64,000 nucleotides of DNA, from contig NC_057375.1 of assembly GCF_016906535.1 (NCBI RefSeq), positions 992,001 to 1,056,000 on the forward strand, read 5' to 3'. Positions 34,981 to 46,389 of the stretch are shown here, piece after piece; the stretch's first letter is position 1; every line of letters begins with the position of its first letter. The position numbers and the translations under genes were made by a program. The DNA is from Rhizoctonia solani (Eukaryota; Basidiomycota; Agaricomycetes; Cantharellales; Ceratobasidiaceae). Below the pieces are notes generated by a model. That model saw only the letters and a program-made list of their open reading frames with translations. It was not told the origin of the DNA and did no database searches.

Positions 34981-36706
34981 CTAAAAGCCAGCGTACCGGA
35001 TTCTACGTAGGAACGAATGAGCCAAAAATCTTTTTGTGCTCACTATTACTGGATTTCTGAGAGGTGTATCTCTTTGATGCCCGAGGAAGCTGAGTACGCA
35101 AAATGCCAGAGGAGCAACTGAACCGCGAAACCCATCTTTCGTATTTGTCCTTCGAAGTTGTCCAATAGACACATGAGACCGCAGGTTAAAAAATGGGGAT
35201 ATGTTGATCAGTAAAAGAGACAGCGAACAAGTTGCTCCGAGAAACACGGATATTACAGCCGTAATATCCACGAATCCTTTAACGGTTACCGAATAAACCT
35301 TGTATGCAATCATATTTAGGACTGTAGAAAGTTACATGCTGTTCGTTCTCTGAACCGGTAAGCCAACTCACCAAGGTAACCAATCAGCAGAGCTGTGAAT
35401 AGAAAGTTTAGTAGCACTTGAGTAGTAATGCACCCGAAATAAGTGCTCGTTCGTTTGACATCCACCGTTAGTCTGAGTCACATGGCACAATTAATTATTC
35501 AGCCGCAGGCAAACCGATTGCCTCAATCAGGGTGCTTACATGAATAGGTCGTTTAACAAAACGACAATCCAAAAGACTGGTACGTTGGTTCAATTGATAG
35601 GTTAATGTCAATACAAGTAGCAGCGGTTTTGTAAGTCGAGATTCCAGGTTTCCAAGCAGCAAGATAGCTTACTTGAACAAAGCACATCCTGACCAATCCA
35701 CCAGAGTCGTTGAGCATTGATAGAAGATGACGAGCCAGAGTCGATTTGAAGGTCCCGATGGATGCTATTGAGCATCCATGCCAGCCACCCAAGCAGGTAT
35801 AAGGAAGCAAACGAACGAAAAAGGGATATCCAGCATTGCCACGCAACAAGGTATGGTCGTGATGGTGCCATAGCTAGCTGAGTATAAACGGGAATGGGGG
35901 ATGGAAAAGCAAAGAAGATATCGTACCTAGTCACTTATCTCATACTAAGGTCCATTCATGTTTCAAATGTCTGTAGTTCGAAACTGATGGAACTTGGAAG
36001 TTGAGACCTCTTGATCATGTTCTTGTTTTGTGTGCTGTACTCCGCAATGGGATTTCTGGAATCTATTCACTGTCCACGCGGTGACAAGAAGCGAGCCCAT
36101 AATGAATAGAGTTTGTGACCAATAATAGAAATATCCGGAATACGGGGTTTCTAGGTTGATGTGGGCGCTCGACGTTGAATGTATTAAACTTTTAATCGGC
36201 GAGGCTAATATAAGCAGAGGCTTACGGATATTAGGGTGACGTCGAACATACAATGTGCAGTTGGACCTAACAGCAACCGCGCTACACAAGGTTTGTTGCT
36301 AACACTGGTTAGGCCTTGTCAAGCGGGGGTGCAAACCACCCGATCAAATTCTTGTGATTGGCTTGTAAGCCCCGATGCGGTGATCGCTGATTTACATACG
36401 GTACTACTCTGCACGGTGGTTGGGACTCATTACAAAAGTGCAGGCCAGAAAACACACTACCAAATCGCCATGATGAAATAAGATCGCTGGCACTCGAAGA
36501 AGCGAAGGAAGAACACTGGTATTTTTACGTGACTTACTGTTCTTTTCTCCCACACACATTTCATCTACATCATCCCATATCCCGATTCTGAGCGCCAACG
36601 CAAGGACATAGAGACAACCGCCTGTATGATTCTTGAACTCAGGTCCAGAAGAGGTCCAACGATAGAAGCGCAATGGCACGATGTAAATTGCATCAGCGAA
36701 CATCAC
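34981..36706 (-). CDS. Uncharacterised polytopic membrane protein (approximate model)
   Basis: Several minus-strand segments look coding: an N-terminal block starting MMFADAIYIVPLRFYRW with ALALRIGIWDDVDEMC (36706-36538, followed by a good donor), a membrane helix SQTLFIMGSLLVTAWTV (about 36090), a helix-rich segment with SLYLLGWLAWMLNSI (about 35770) and ITAVISVFLGATCSLSLLLINI (about 35230). I could not join all exons. The last segment might continue into the paralog-1 gene downstream, making one long gene. At least four membrane helices are visible. Function unknown. Confidence 0.45.
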
Positions 36707-36709
36707 ATG

Positions 36710-37790
36710 TACGTTTTACTGGTCTTGTTGGGTGATGGGTTATAGTGTACTCCGGTCATCGGGGTTTGTGCGTCGTGAAACGTACAGTAGTCGCCTGATG
36801 AGAACAAGCAGAATTTCGTAACAACCCAGCGCGGTCACGTGGGGTTATCTCTTCACCCGCTTTACGATCTTGAATATATACTAATATCATTATAGTCTTC
36901 TCATATGCTCGTTCTGTCCGCCAACAACACCGAGTGTTCTGATTACAGCCAATACCACCTACTAACCTCACCCATGGGTAGGCATTCCCAGCCCACCCTG
37001 GCGTTCCTCACCTTTCCGGTTTATCTCAGTCGTATGCAGTTCCTTTCACCTCATCCTCACGCATGTGCTACCCCATAACATACATAACATATTTGCATTC
37101 ATGTCATTTCACGAGTGAGCTCGGGCTAAGTTCTAACCCCCAACGAAACAAAACCCAAACACCAAGTTGTCACTCTTATAGCTTCAGTGACCTAGAGGCA
37201 CAGGAATCAAGAAGCCCACTCAACCAACGGGGCCAATAGCGGTTATTAATGCTCAAGGAGTACGTGTTTTGTCCTCTATGGAGCAGGTGAGTAATCTTTG
37301 TCCTAGTAATAATGATGACGGGATTCATTCAAGATTGCCGACACTAATATTAAAAATTGGCTACTGCGCAGTAACTCATCCCAACCTTGCTTGTGCCAAT
37401 TGTGATGCAAGCGGTTAATCAAAATGGGCTCAGTTCTTGCTCGAAGGCATAGCCGCGGGGCTCATTCACATGAAGCCAGCTATGTATAAAATGTTTGCGT
37501 TAACGTGTTGAGTCTGTCTTCAGGATCCGTACGCTATTTCGGACTGACAAACATTGCCGAATTAGAATCGAGAGATAAATGCTATTTTTTTTACTAGTCG
37601 CAAAGACAGTTAAGCGCAAACACAAATAAGTTTCTCAAATGCTGTTTCGACGAACGGCTTTGTTAGGGTAGCTTTGGTCGTCAATAGGTTTGGTTGCTCC
37701 TAATGAAGATTCATCTTCCGCCGGTGCCCGCATTAGTGGGCTACTCATTTTGACTATTGATTAGTTTCCGGTACTAGAACAGCTATGGGT
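36710..37790. other. Intergenic, nothing recognised
   Basis: No recognisable coding segment on either strand between the two membrane-protein genes. Confidence 0.45.
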
Positions 37791-37792
37791 GC

Positions 37793-39670
37793 TTACGTTT
37801 GCGCTTCAGCTGCATTCTCTTCGTCTGTTTCAACCCTAGGAGATGATGGTCTTGATTGCTGCAAAGCATGAGGTTCGGAGTCAAGATTGGCGGGGCCAAA
37901 GTCGATCACAAAGTCCCGCAGGAACTTCACAATATGGATTGTATCCGTGCCTTCTTCGGTAGATTGAATGTGATATTCTTCCCTCAGGCGGCGTTTGAAG
38001 CCTCGGGAGCTACATTGGCCCAGTAAACCAAATGGACTGATGGTCTTAGCGCCTGGATATTGTGACAAGAATCAGACAAAAGGCGATAGGAACAAGCAGA
38101 GACTTACCGACCAGCCCCCAGAACAATGGTCTACCAAAAAGTAGCAGATGGGCAGCCTGAAGCAATGCGAACAAACCACCGATTGATCCAATGACATCGA
38201 GTATAGTGCCTGACCTGTAGTCTTCGATAAAATCACAAACATCGTCTGCGGGTACGCCACCGTCTTCAATGGCCGCTTTATTTCGATAGTACATGAGACT
38301 GGGGCTTAGAGTAGAGCTAATTGTTGCCAAGGCGATAGCGTCCCCAGATGCGTTGAGAGGGGCCACAGACGATTCAACTTAGAGGAATGTTAAAGTAAGC
38401 CCGTCTAAAATTCGTTGGCACTTCACCTATAGGATACAGGGACATACGGCTGTAGTTCTTGAAATAAGTAAGTTGGATATTTCCTTTGGCCAGCGCGAAT
38501 AAAATGTGGTCACTCACGGGTTTGGAATTGAAAATAACATCTTTTACCATTGACGATGTGATAAATCGTCGAGTGATTAGGTTTGCTTTCCCAACAATTG
38601 ACGAGCCACGAAGAAGTTTCATAGGGAGTAGGTGCGCCCTTACCTCCCAGAGTTTGCTTGCATATGACAAGCTACCATTGGGGAACTGTGGAATTTCCAT
38701 ATGGTTCACCAACCATAAGCGAGGCATTTGCCCACTAAGTAATATCGGCCATGATATGTTTGCTATGGGCTGAACCCTAACACGGTATGCTAACAAAGTA
38801 ATAAGCAGACAGCAAACCTGATCTGGTTACCCCACTAACCTATCACATCAGAATATTCTTGTACGTCGTGTAAGGTTCCATGGTACATTGGGCACCTGTA
38901 GTATTCCAAAGTCCGGGTTTGGTTCTTTGTGGAATAACTGGATACAGATACGTTAAATATCTGGGACCACACAACACGGCACTCGCTCCCATCTGTGAAT
39001 GATAACAAAAAGGTTTGTTAGTTAATATCTATTTTCTTTATAAAGCACACCACTTGCATTGAGATTGATATTCACGCGCTGAATCAGGCACGACAGCACT
39101 CATCGTGACGTTGGTACTACTCAAACCGTTACCCCATCGATCATCGTGAATGAGTCGATCCTAGGTTTCTTAGCATGCTCAGCACCCCAACATAGGAAGA
39201 CCAAAAGAAGCGAACCAAAAGTACGGATATGTTGTGATACGGGGACGCAAGGCCACAGTCACCCGAAGTTATACGAGTTCCGATTTCGTTCCGAGCCTGC
39301 TGAAATGCAGTAGCAGTCCGGAATATAAGAGCCGCCATTGCAACCACATCAAATGAGTTGCGAGCAAAGGCATATAGCCGAGTTTCTACGGGCCTTTATT
39401 TTTGGTTAGTTGCTAGTGTAATGTCTCAAGACAGTGTGAAGAATATATTAAAGTCCTCTTGTAATGCCACTCAACTTCATGACCAAGGTCACGCACACGC
39501 TTACCTATACTTGGTGGCTTTCCCGTCTTCATCTGTTAATGAGGATTGAAATGTAAGCTAGGCATAACGTCGAACCGGAGTAAGGCATTGGATTGGCTTG
39601 TACTTGAGCCAGGGACAACGTCAATAATCATGAGCGAGAGATAGGGCGTGCATATACCAGGCCTCAAGCT
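37793..39670 (-). CDS. Uncharacterised integral-membrane protein (paralog 2, approximate model)
   Basis: Minus-strand segments parallel those of the gene at 33.3-34.9 kb: an N-terminal region with ATKYR (about 39510), TRLYAFARNSF and helix VVAMAALIFRTATAF (about 39360-39310), an extracellular-type block with Cys and N-glycosylation sites (VWSQIFNVSVSSYSTKNQT, about 38950), a long exon with ANLITRRFITSSMVKDVIFNSKPVSD (about 38580-38500), DYRSGTILDVIGSIGGLFALLQ and LLLFGRPLFWGLVG (about 38220-38110), then AKTISPFGLLGQCSSRGFKRRLREEYH and VKFLRDFVIDFGPA (38055-37900). The final intron is clear. Near 39570 the upstream segment changes frame, so the 5' end is uncertain. Function unknown. Confidence 0.6.
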
Positions 39671-39674
39671 AATT

Positions 39675-40825
39675 CAGTCTGACCATCATACCCGCGTCGC
39701 GTCTATATGTGTGATGATCGTGACCCTTCAGCTCAAGGTAAGCATATTATGGAAGATCTAGGAATAACATACGCAAGCAGCGCAGTATGGTTTTCCATGA
39801 GCTCATTTGTCCCACTGACTTGTTGCTATACGCCTCAAAGCAGTCTGAATATTATGAAGATTTATGGGAGAATGAACGTGAGCCACTTCTCCATTTTCAC
39901 TGTCTACTGCCTCCCAAGTAGTGGGTCAACAAGTGAGATCAAAACTCCTGGCAAAATAAATTTTATTGGAACTTTGTTAGATTTTGCATATGGGATGGAT
40001 GGAGCGCATACATTGAAGTCTATGAAACTCACCATTTTTGAGGCACTTGCACAAAAGGATACTTATTCAGAGGTGAAGCGGATATGGTTGAGTGCCCATC
40101 ATACCAAGGACTATATATCAAGGATATATATCCACCTGAGTTTTTGACATGTAGGCGCAACTCTGTTCAAAATTGCGGGGATCCCCGACAAGATAGGCAC
40201 ACTTGGTTGGATTGACATCAAATGTGGCTGTACAATACCCAGCCTTCGATTTCCCAATAAGTCCTAGCCCTGCCCGAACTCGACGCCCCCCCTCCCCAAA
40301 CAACCAATATGCATGTTGTACTCGAATTTAATTGTGGTCTCCAGGGACATTAGCTAAGATTAGTCGTACGAGTTTGGTTTGGCATCCAGCCCCAACGGAC
40401 TAAGCGGTGGCGAAATCTACCAGAACCCCTTCTGAAAGTAGAAGACGGCAGCCGCCGGACGATGCTTCCACCCCGCAAATGCGTGCTTTTTATCTTTCGG
40501 GTTTTTTTCAAGAACAGAAATGAGTTATAATTATGCAACGCCCAGGTAAATGACAACTCAAAATCAGACTTCAGGACGGCAGGCCCAACACAAAAATCCC
40601 CAAAGATAAAGAGAGATGCAGAAATGATGGGACGTCTTTCGAGTCAGTACAAACAACGACATCGGGAGACATAGAACATAATCCAGTCGTGATGATCACA
40701 ATGGTGCGTTGCAATACATCTCAGAAGGGTACAAAAGCACAAGCGTCACTAAAAATGTTTTACATCAAACGCCAATAATTCAAGGTTCTTGAACGTAAAG
40801 TCAAAGTGTTCAAAGTTCAGAGTCA
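39675..40825. other. Region with two weak ORFs
   Basis: A plus-strand ORF of 146 codons (39707-40147) and a minus-strand ORF of 61 codons (40303-40118; includes CTATFDVNPTKCAYLVGDPRNFEQ) are open but have no recognisable domain, promoter or splice partner. Either could be a small gene or gene remnant. Confidence 0.3.
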
Positions 40826-40829
40826 GAAC

Positions 40830-42151
40830 TTAGAACGCACCGCCCAGGGTAGCACATATGGCTCCTATCACTACTCCCCAGATACCAACCGGGGCGATCA
40901 TAACTGCACCGGAGCTCGAATTAGTGCTGACACTGCCGGAAGTAGGCTCTGGTTGGGCACTTTGGGTGGGAGTGGACTTGGGTGGGGGTGGAGGGGGAGG
41001 GGGAGCAACCTGGTCCGAACCAAGGACAGGTGACCATGGACTAGCGGCAATAGAAGAAGCATTAGCGTTCGAAGCACCAATGCGGACTGTGGGCTGGATG
41101 CCACTGGCGCCATACAACCCAGCAGAAACGCGGGTGGTGTTGGATGCTAGGGTCCACGAGAGGCCGCCCATAATATGTTTCATGAAAGTATCGTCCATCC
41201 AGGTCGAGTTGTTATGACCGAGTGACGAGAAGAATGAGCGTCCGGCCACACCAGGTCCAGGTGTGCCAGGTTTGATCACTGCTCCAGCAGCGTATTCTTG
41301 GTACCAGGCTGTGGGTAAAACGATATTAGTCAACAAATATGTTTCAGAATAGAGTACTAACCAATCGGGTGTGGGGTGCCCTGTTCTTTAACCACATTGT
41401 TCTCTAGAAATGTGGAAACATGAATATTGATAGCCGAAATCTGCGAGAATAATATTTACCCTTGTAGCTAGTAGGATCCACGGAGAACAAAAGCTTGGCG
41501 CCCAACTGACGGGGATCCGACGAGAAGCTATAGACTTCCTCATCAAACGACCAACGGTCGGGGGTCGGGTTAGTTGCAGGATGACCAGTAGCCTCCTTGA
41601 CAAAGGTAGCAGTCTGGCGTGCGGGATGATGGTCAAAAGAAGATCCGAGAGTATCGGTCCAAGGGGGCCATGTCTTAGATACAAATGCAACTGAGGCTGC
41701 GTGAACACCGGCAAAGTTGCCGCCCTTGGACAAGTAGTCCACAAATGCGTTCTGGCCAGACGTGTCTAAAACTGAACGGAGAGTTAGGGCCACGGAGAGA
41801 TCCTTGGAGGGAGGAGCCACATACTGTTCTCAGTCGTATGAACAAACAACAGGGCATCGTACTTGGCCAAGTTAGCAACAGTAAAGTCTTTTTGGTCCTC
41901 CGTAGCATCAAACGAAATGTTGTAGTACGGACCCCATGCCTTGAGCTGTTGTATCGCAACGGGAATCGAGTCATGACGGAATCTGCGGATGTGTAAGCCC
42001 GGTAGTCGGATATCCCATCTTGTCCGACCTACCCGTTTGTATAAGTGTACAACAACACCTTGGCAAGCAAGGGATTCTGGTAGTCAGGAGTCGACTCTTG
42101 AGCAGTGGCAATGCCACCAAGAGCGAGCAGGAAGGATATAGGCCAAATCAT
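40830..42151 (-). CDS. Secreted ThuA-like domain protein, probably GPI-anchored
   Basis: Minus-strand exons 42151-42033, 41982-41825, 41771-41460, 41403-41362 and 41308-40830 join in frame to 369 residues. An N-terminal signal peptide (MIWPISFLLALGGIATAQ) precedes a ThuA-like (class I glutamine-amidotransferase-like fold) domain with VLLYTYTNG, ATEDQKDFTVANLAKYDALLF, GGNFAGVHAAS, FDHHPARQ, WSFDEEVYSF, HPIAWYQEY and GRSFFSSLGHNNSTW. After the domain come a Pro-run (PPPPPPPPK), a Ser/Thr-rich spacer and a C-terminal hydrophobic end (GIWGVVIGAICATLGGAF) preceded by small residues, the pattern of a GPI-attachment signal. It should be exported to the wall or plasma-membrane outer face. The ThuA family is linked to sugar metabolism, but the substrate is unknown. 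Confidence 0.85.
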
Positions 42152-42159
42152 GACGACAG

Positions 42160-43540
42160 AGCGTGCAGTCGTAGCTTGTGGGGGTTATTCCAATGCCCTT
42201 AGTGAACCGGTAGCGAATGGGGATAAAGAGCGGAGTTATAAGACACAGGGAGTAGGCTGGTGTTTTCAGGAACAGAACGTGTTCACTGCGTCGGACAGAG
42301 ACTAGAAGACAAATGAATGGACGTGGTGGTAGTCGAAAAACGGAGATGAATGAGGACTCCCGTCACCACTCATACAGTTATCATCCGGCCCCCCAAGCCC
42401 CTTGGCCGAAGAAGGCCCCTTGATCGGCGTCGATCTGATTTACGCCCAGGCCTTCTTGTGCTGAGTCATCTCGATCCATCTGAGTGCTGAGTTCAAATTA
42501 GTCAACAAGCATGCTATGATAAATGAGTCCTTTAGTACGAGAATACATTCCGAGCCCCGACGATAATTCATGTTTTAGCAACTTGCATCGAGATTCTAAA
42601 CAACTCCCTTCCCTCTAACTCGTTCGCTATTCCATCTGACACTATTCCGAGCACGCACAGAAAGCAGTGCTTCTCAACTTTGAGGCCCTTGACTTGCAGC
42701 TTGGAAGATTAAGGTGCTGTTAATTATACCAAAACAAACTAATAACTCTAGGAAGCCAGAAAGTCATTTTATAACCAACAGTATACGCGTTATACGATGT
42801 CTCAAGCCAATCATCTCCAGAACTCTTATTGTTTCATTTAGTTCTTCAAGACACTATTGCTGCTGAAGTAATATAAATGATAACTACTGACATCGTCTCG
42901 CTAGATGTCAGAAGTCATTGAAGCCAGACATATAGCCAATGATCTGTATGCCGAGATATTGGTACGAAGTCTCAAAGTCACCAGGTGATCTTGACTCTAG
43001 CCCAAGCGAATCCCCAATCCTGTTTTCTTGTTTAAATATTCCAAGAGTGATAAATTCAAATAAACTGATCCATGCATACTAAAGCTGCTGAAATGTGATC
43101 TATTGCATATGACCCAAGGCGGCCGGTAAACGACGAAAAATGTTGAGGTAGCGCAGATTGACAGCGAATCCCTCGACAGAACCATATAGTGAGAGCTTAA
43201 GAGGTTGGAACTTTATCGCCGCGGGATTAACGGGAATGAATACATATTAAGTCCAATAGGTAATAGAAGGGGTGGCGTGGAGGTATATGTACCAAAGTCG
43301 GAGACTGGTTCGAATGCGCATTCAGTGGTGTCTCTTCCCAGCCATGTATAGAGTGCGCAATGGTCCTGATATTGATTAGAACAAATACAACATACAACAT
43401 ATGATTTTTTTGTGAGGTTCCAACTAAAAATGCGGGTATAATGATCAAGTTTCATCGCACTGTTATATTCCTTATTGACCGGCCTAATTACACCCTTTCA
43501 GATCACATCTCGTAACATCGGTAGTAATCCACTGGCTCCG
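42160..43540. other. Intergenic, nothing recognised
   Basis: Upstream region of the ThuA-like gene and 3' side of the DUF2235 gene. Only short, featureless ORFs. Confidence 0.45.
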
Positions 43541-43542
43541 TT

Positions 43543-46332
43543 CTATCCCCGCCTGAAAAAGGACTTTAGCCTACTAACCCCACTACTAACCCCACTAGCC
43601 ACTTTATTATAAGCTTTTGACAAAGTACTCTCACTCGACGGTGATTCATGGGCCTTTGAACCTTCATATCTCTCTTCAGACAGCTTTTTGCCCCGGCTAT
43701 CTACGTACTCGATGGTAGCGCGTGGTTTATATTCAGCCAATTTTTGGGCCAGCAATGATGCTTGGAAGGCTAACACTGAAGCATGGAGGTTGACAGGGTA
43801 AGGGCCTGGTGGTAAAAAGACTGTTCGAGATTTCCAAAAATTCCAGCTGAGGGTATGAAGAAGTTCAGTGATCTCTGTCTTTACTAGTTTGCTGATCATA
43901 AATAAACTCACCCACGCTTTTCAGTGTAGCCATCGGTGGTTTGAATTCTCTTCTTGAAAGGAGCTAGCTCCAGTAAACCATATCCCAAGCGCTTCCAGCT
44001 AAAGGTTTCTCCTCTTGAGTCATAGATCTGATGACATATATCTCTTTGATCAGCTTCGTCGGCCAGTTTGCGGCGTTCGGCTTCGTAATTGCTCCATGGG
44101 GTTGGATCATCTGGATTAGGAACACGTTCTAACACGCCCTTAGTCCGGTATCGCTCAACCGCTTTGGCATCGAGAATTATGCCGCTTTTAACGGCACTAT
44201 CCATAAATTGACGGATCATCCATCGGAGTGGGATATTGCTTAGCATGCTCTGCTTGAATGTCTCATGCGGCGGAGTAGGGTAATCTGCTCCACCGCCAAT
44301 ATCACTATGTTCTCCTTTGAACCAGACCTCGTAGGCGGTTTGATTGTTTGTATTCGTCCGGGCATGGGTCCAAAGACTCGGCGAAAAGTTACCCCGATTT
44401 TCATCTAACGCGAGAGCTTGTCTGTAAACATTCCTAAGAACAAAGTTATAGATTCTGTATCTAATACGCATACTTACCTGAAGTGACGAATACTCGGGTT
44501 ATAATCAATCCATGGTAGAGTTTTTGGCCATATCGCACCTGAATAAAACAGTATTAGATCCAATTCAATACTCTTTGCTTATGTTTGATTGGACCCACCA
44601 ACACTTGCTACGGTATCCCTGATTGCGAATAGCTCCATTACCAAAAAGGTCTTTCAATTATACATATAAAAGGAACATACCAAACGCCGACAAAGTCTAT
44701 TTTCAAAGATATACTGAAGGTTTGCTTAAAATCCTCAGGTTTAACTTGGTCTGGATCTTCGATTCCGTCTGTCATACTAAGGGCGCCATCTGCAACCTTT
44801 TCTTCTACTTCGGAGCCATCGTTTTGATTCGGAAGTGATTTCCATGCGCCGTCCTTACTATAGTCTTCTGCTTTTTCGTAAACCCTGAATGCAAATGGTA
44901 CGTGTTCTAAAGTTGGTCAGTTATCGGGCACTCCCTCTCAAAGCTGTCAGCTCACCAACGTTGTGTCTGGGAAGCAGTCCAACCTGTACATCAATTATTC
45001 GTTATTTCAGTGCGTAAATTGCCGTGCTTATACGAATCAGGGAACTTACAGAATGAATCATCCCTGCGAGAGCACGCGCCGTGAAGGCGCCACGAGAAAA
45101 CCCGAAAAGGCAGATTCGGTCACCAGCTAGACAATGGGTCTATTAAAATCAAACACGAATATTACTCCGAAAAATCAATCAGAATTTATGAAATCTTGAT
45201 TCTCAAGAGGCTCAAGCGGAACAATAGCTGTCTTGTTTGCGCTTCTCGGAAACTCTCATCTCATAATCTCTAACGGATCTCGTAGAGTGCAATAGCCACA
45301 CTCACCTTGATAGGTCTCCATCAGGTACCGGTACCCGTCAATAACCTAACAGTGAGGTCAGAGAATGTCACAGTAGAACGAACCATATTCTTACGTGCTG
45401 GTTAAGATACCTGTAAACGGATGACACTATTCAAACGACCCGTATATATGGACGTCAAGTCAATCTACTTACCAAGCAACAGCCTTGTCCACTTCTTGAG
45501 ATAATCTTCCTCCCTGTTTAACGTCTACTCCTGAAGGTGTGTATGTACCAACGCCGGTCTATGAAGAGTTAGTATGATGTCCTTACATTAATGGATCAAT
45601 CGCGACACCTGATAATAAACCTTTATACGCATCAATAATCATTTCAGCATCCAGTTCATATGTTACCGCTAACCAACCCTTTGGCGACTAGGATCATCTT
45701 TGTACAGAAGCTCCACAAGTTTAACGACGTTGGTATTCTAAGTCAGAGGGAATATGTTAATTGGCAGCGTGCTAAAGTATGGAAGATACTTCGAAATAGT
45801 ACCTTATTACTGAAGTGATTCGACGTTCCATCAAAGCACAGCACCAAAGTTCTCTGGTCAAGGCATGAATTGAGGATGCTTGGCAGGTATAATCAGATAC
45901 GCACCCTTGGAGGCGGTAGTTGTGTAACGGTAAACCGATACCGTGTCTTTTCCATATTCTGTTCATCGGAATATTCACAAATATCAAGATGAGAGTCAAG
46001 GTCAACCTCGACATTGGATCTAAATGCTCCAGTACGATCTTGTAGATCTGCCACCAGCTTGCGTCCCTTTAAGCTATGTTCACTGCACTCTTGTCAAACG
46101 CAGAGGAGCCCCATTCGAAGTGTCCATCTTTGTTTCCAAGGATGGCAGATAGATTGACTGTGTCGTCTCCGAGCTTTTCGTCAAGGTCCTCGTCATCAGC
46201 AATATATCTTTTCCCTTCTTTTGTTATTTTAGCTCGAAGAATCCAATCAGATTCTCCAGTTTGAAACAGGGAAAGGTCGTAAAGCGCGGAATGAGATATG
46301 GAGAATTTTTTGCAGGCGGCAGTAATAAGCAT
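43543..46332 (-). CDS. DUF2235 / Tle1-like alpha-beta hydrolase with N-terminal extension (frameshifted)
   Basis: Fourteen minus-strand exons: 46332-45905, 45853-45803, 45737-45678, 45620-45609, 45558-45473, 45410-45395, 45345-45306, 45126-45050, 44983-44956, 44906-44681, 44618-44599, 44538-44478, 44421-43912 and 43846-43543. From exon 2 on, all junctions stay in frame for about 496 residues. The catalytic region opens with LVLCFDGTSNHF, carries YYQTGVGTY, the nucleophile elbow GFSRGAFTAR, the acid region FVGVWDTVASVG and the His motif GEHSDIGGG, matching T6SS phospholipase effector Tle1-like (DUF2235) enzymes that are common in fungi. Exon 1 encodes a ~143-residue extension that looks beta-rich, but it has one base too few near 46077-46084: the frame reaches a TAA there while homologous-looking coding continues one frame over. 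The gene may therefore make only the C-terminal enzyme, or be inactive. Confidence 0.82.
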
Positions 46333-46374
46333 GTTGAGCGGTGTGAATAGATGCTAGAGAGGTAACATAGCCAT

Positions 46375-46380
46375 TTTATA
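46375..46380 (-). promoter_or_regulatory. TATA-like box of the DUF2235 gene
   Basis: On the minus strand TATAAAAT lies about 45 bp upstream of the ATG at 46332. This supports the N-terminal extension as the true 5' end of the gene. Confidence 0.45.
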
Positions 46381-46389
46381 CAGGGCCCC

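Noticed and set aside
39707..40147. Plus-strand 146-codon ORF
   Set aside because: Open but without recognisable domain, antisense to a region that may hold the 5' end of paralog 2; not called as a gene.
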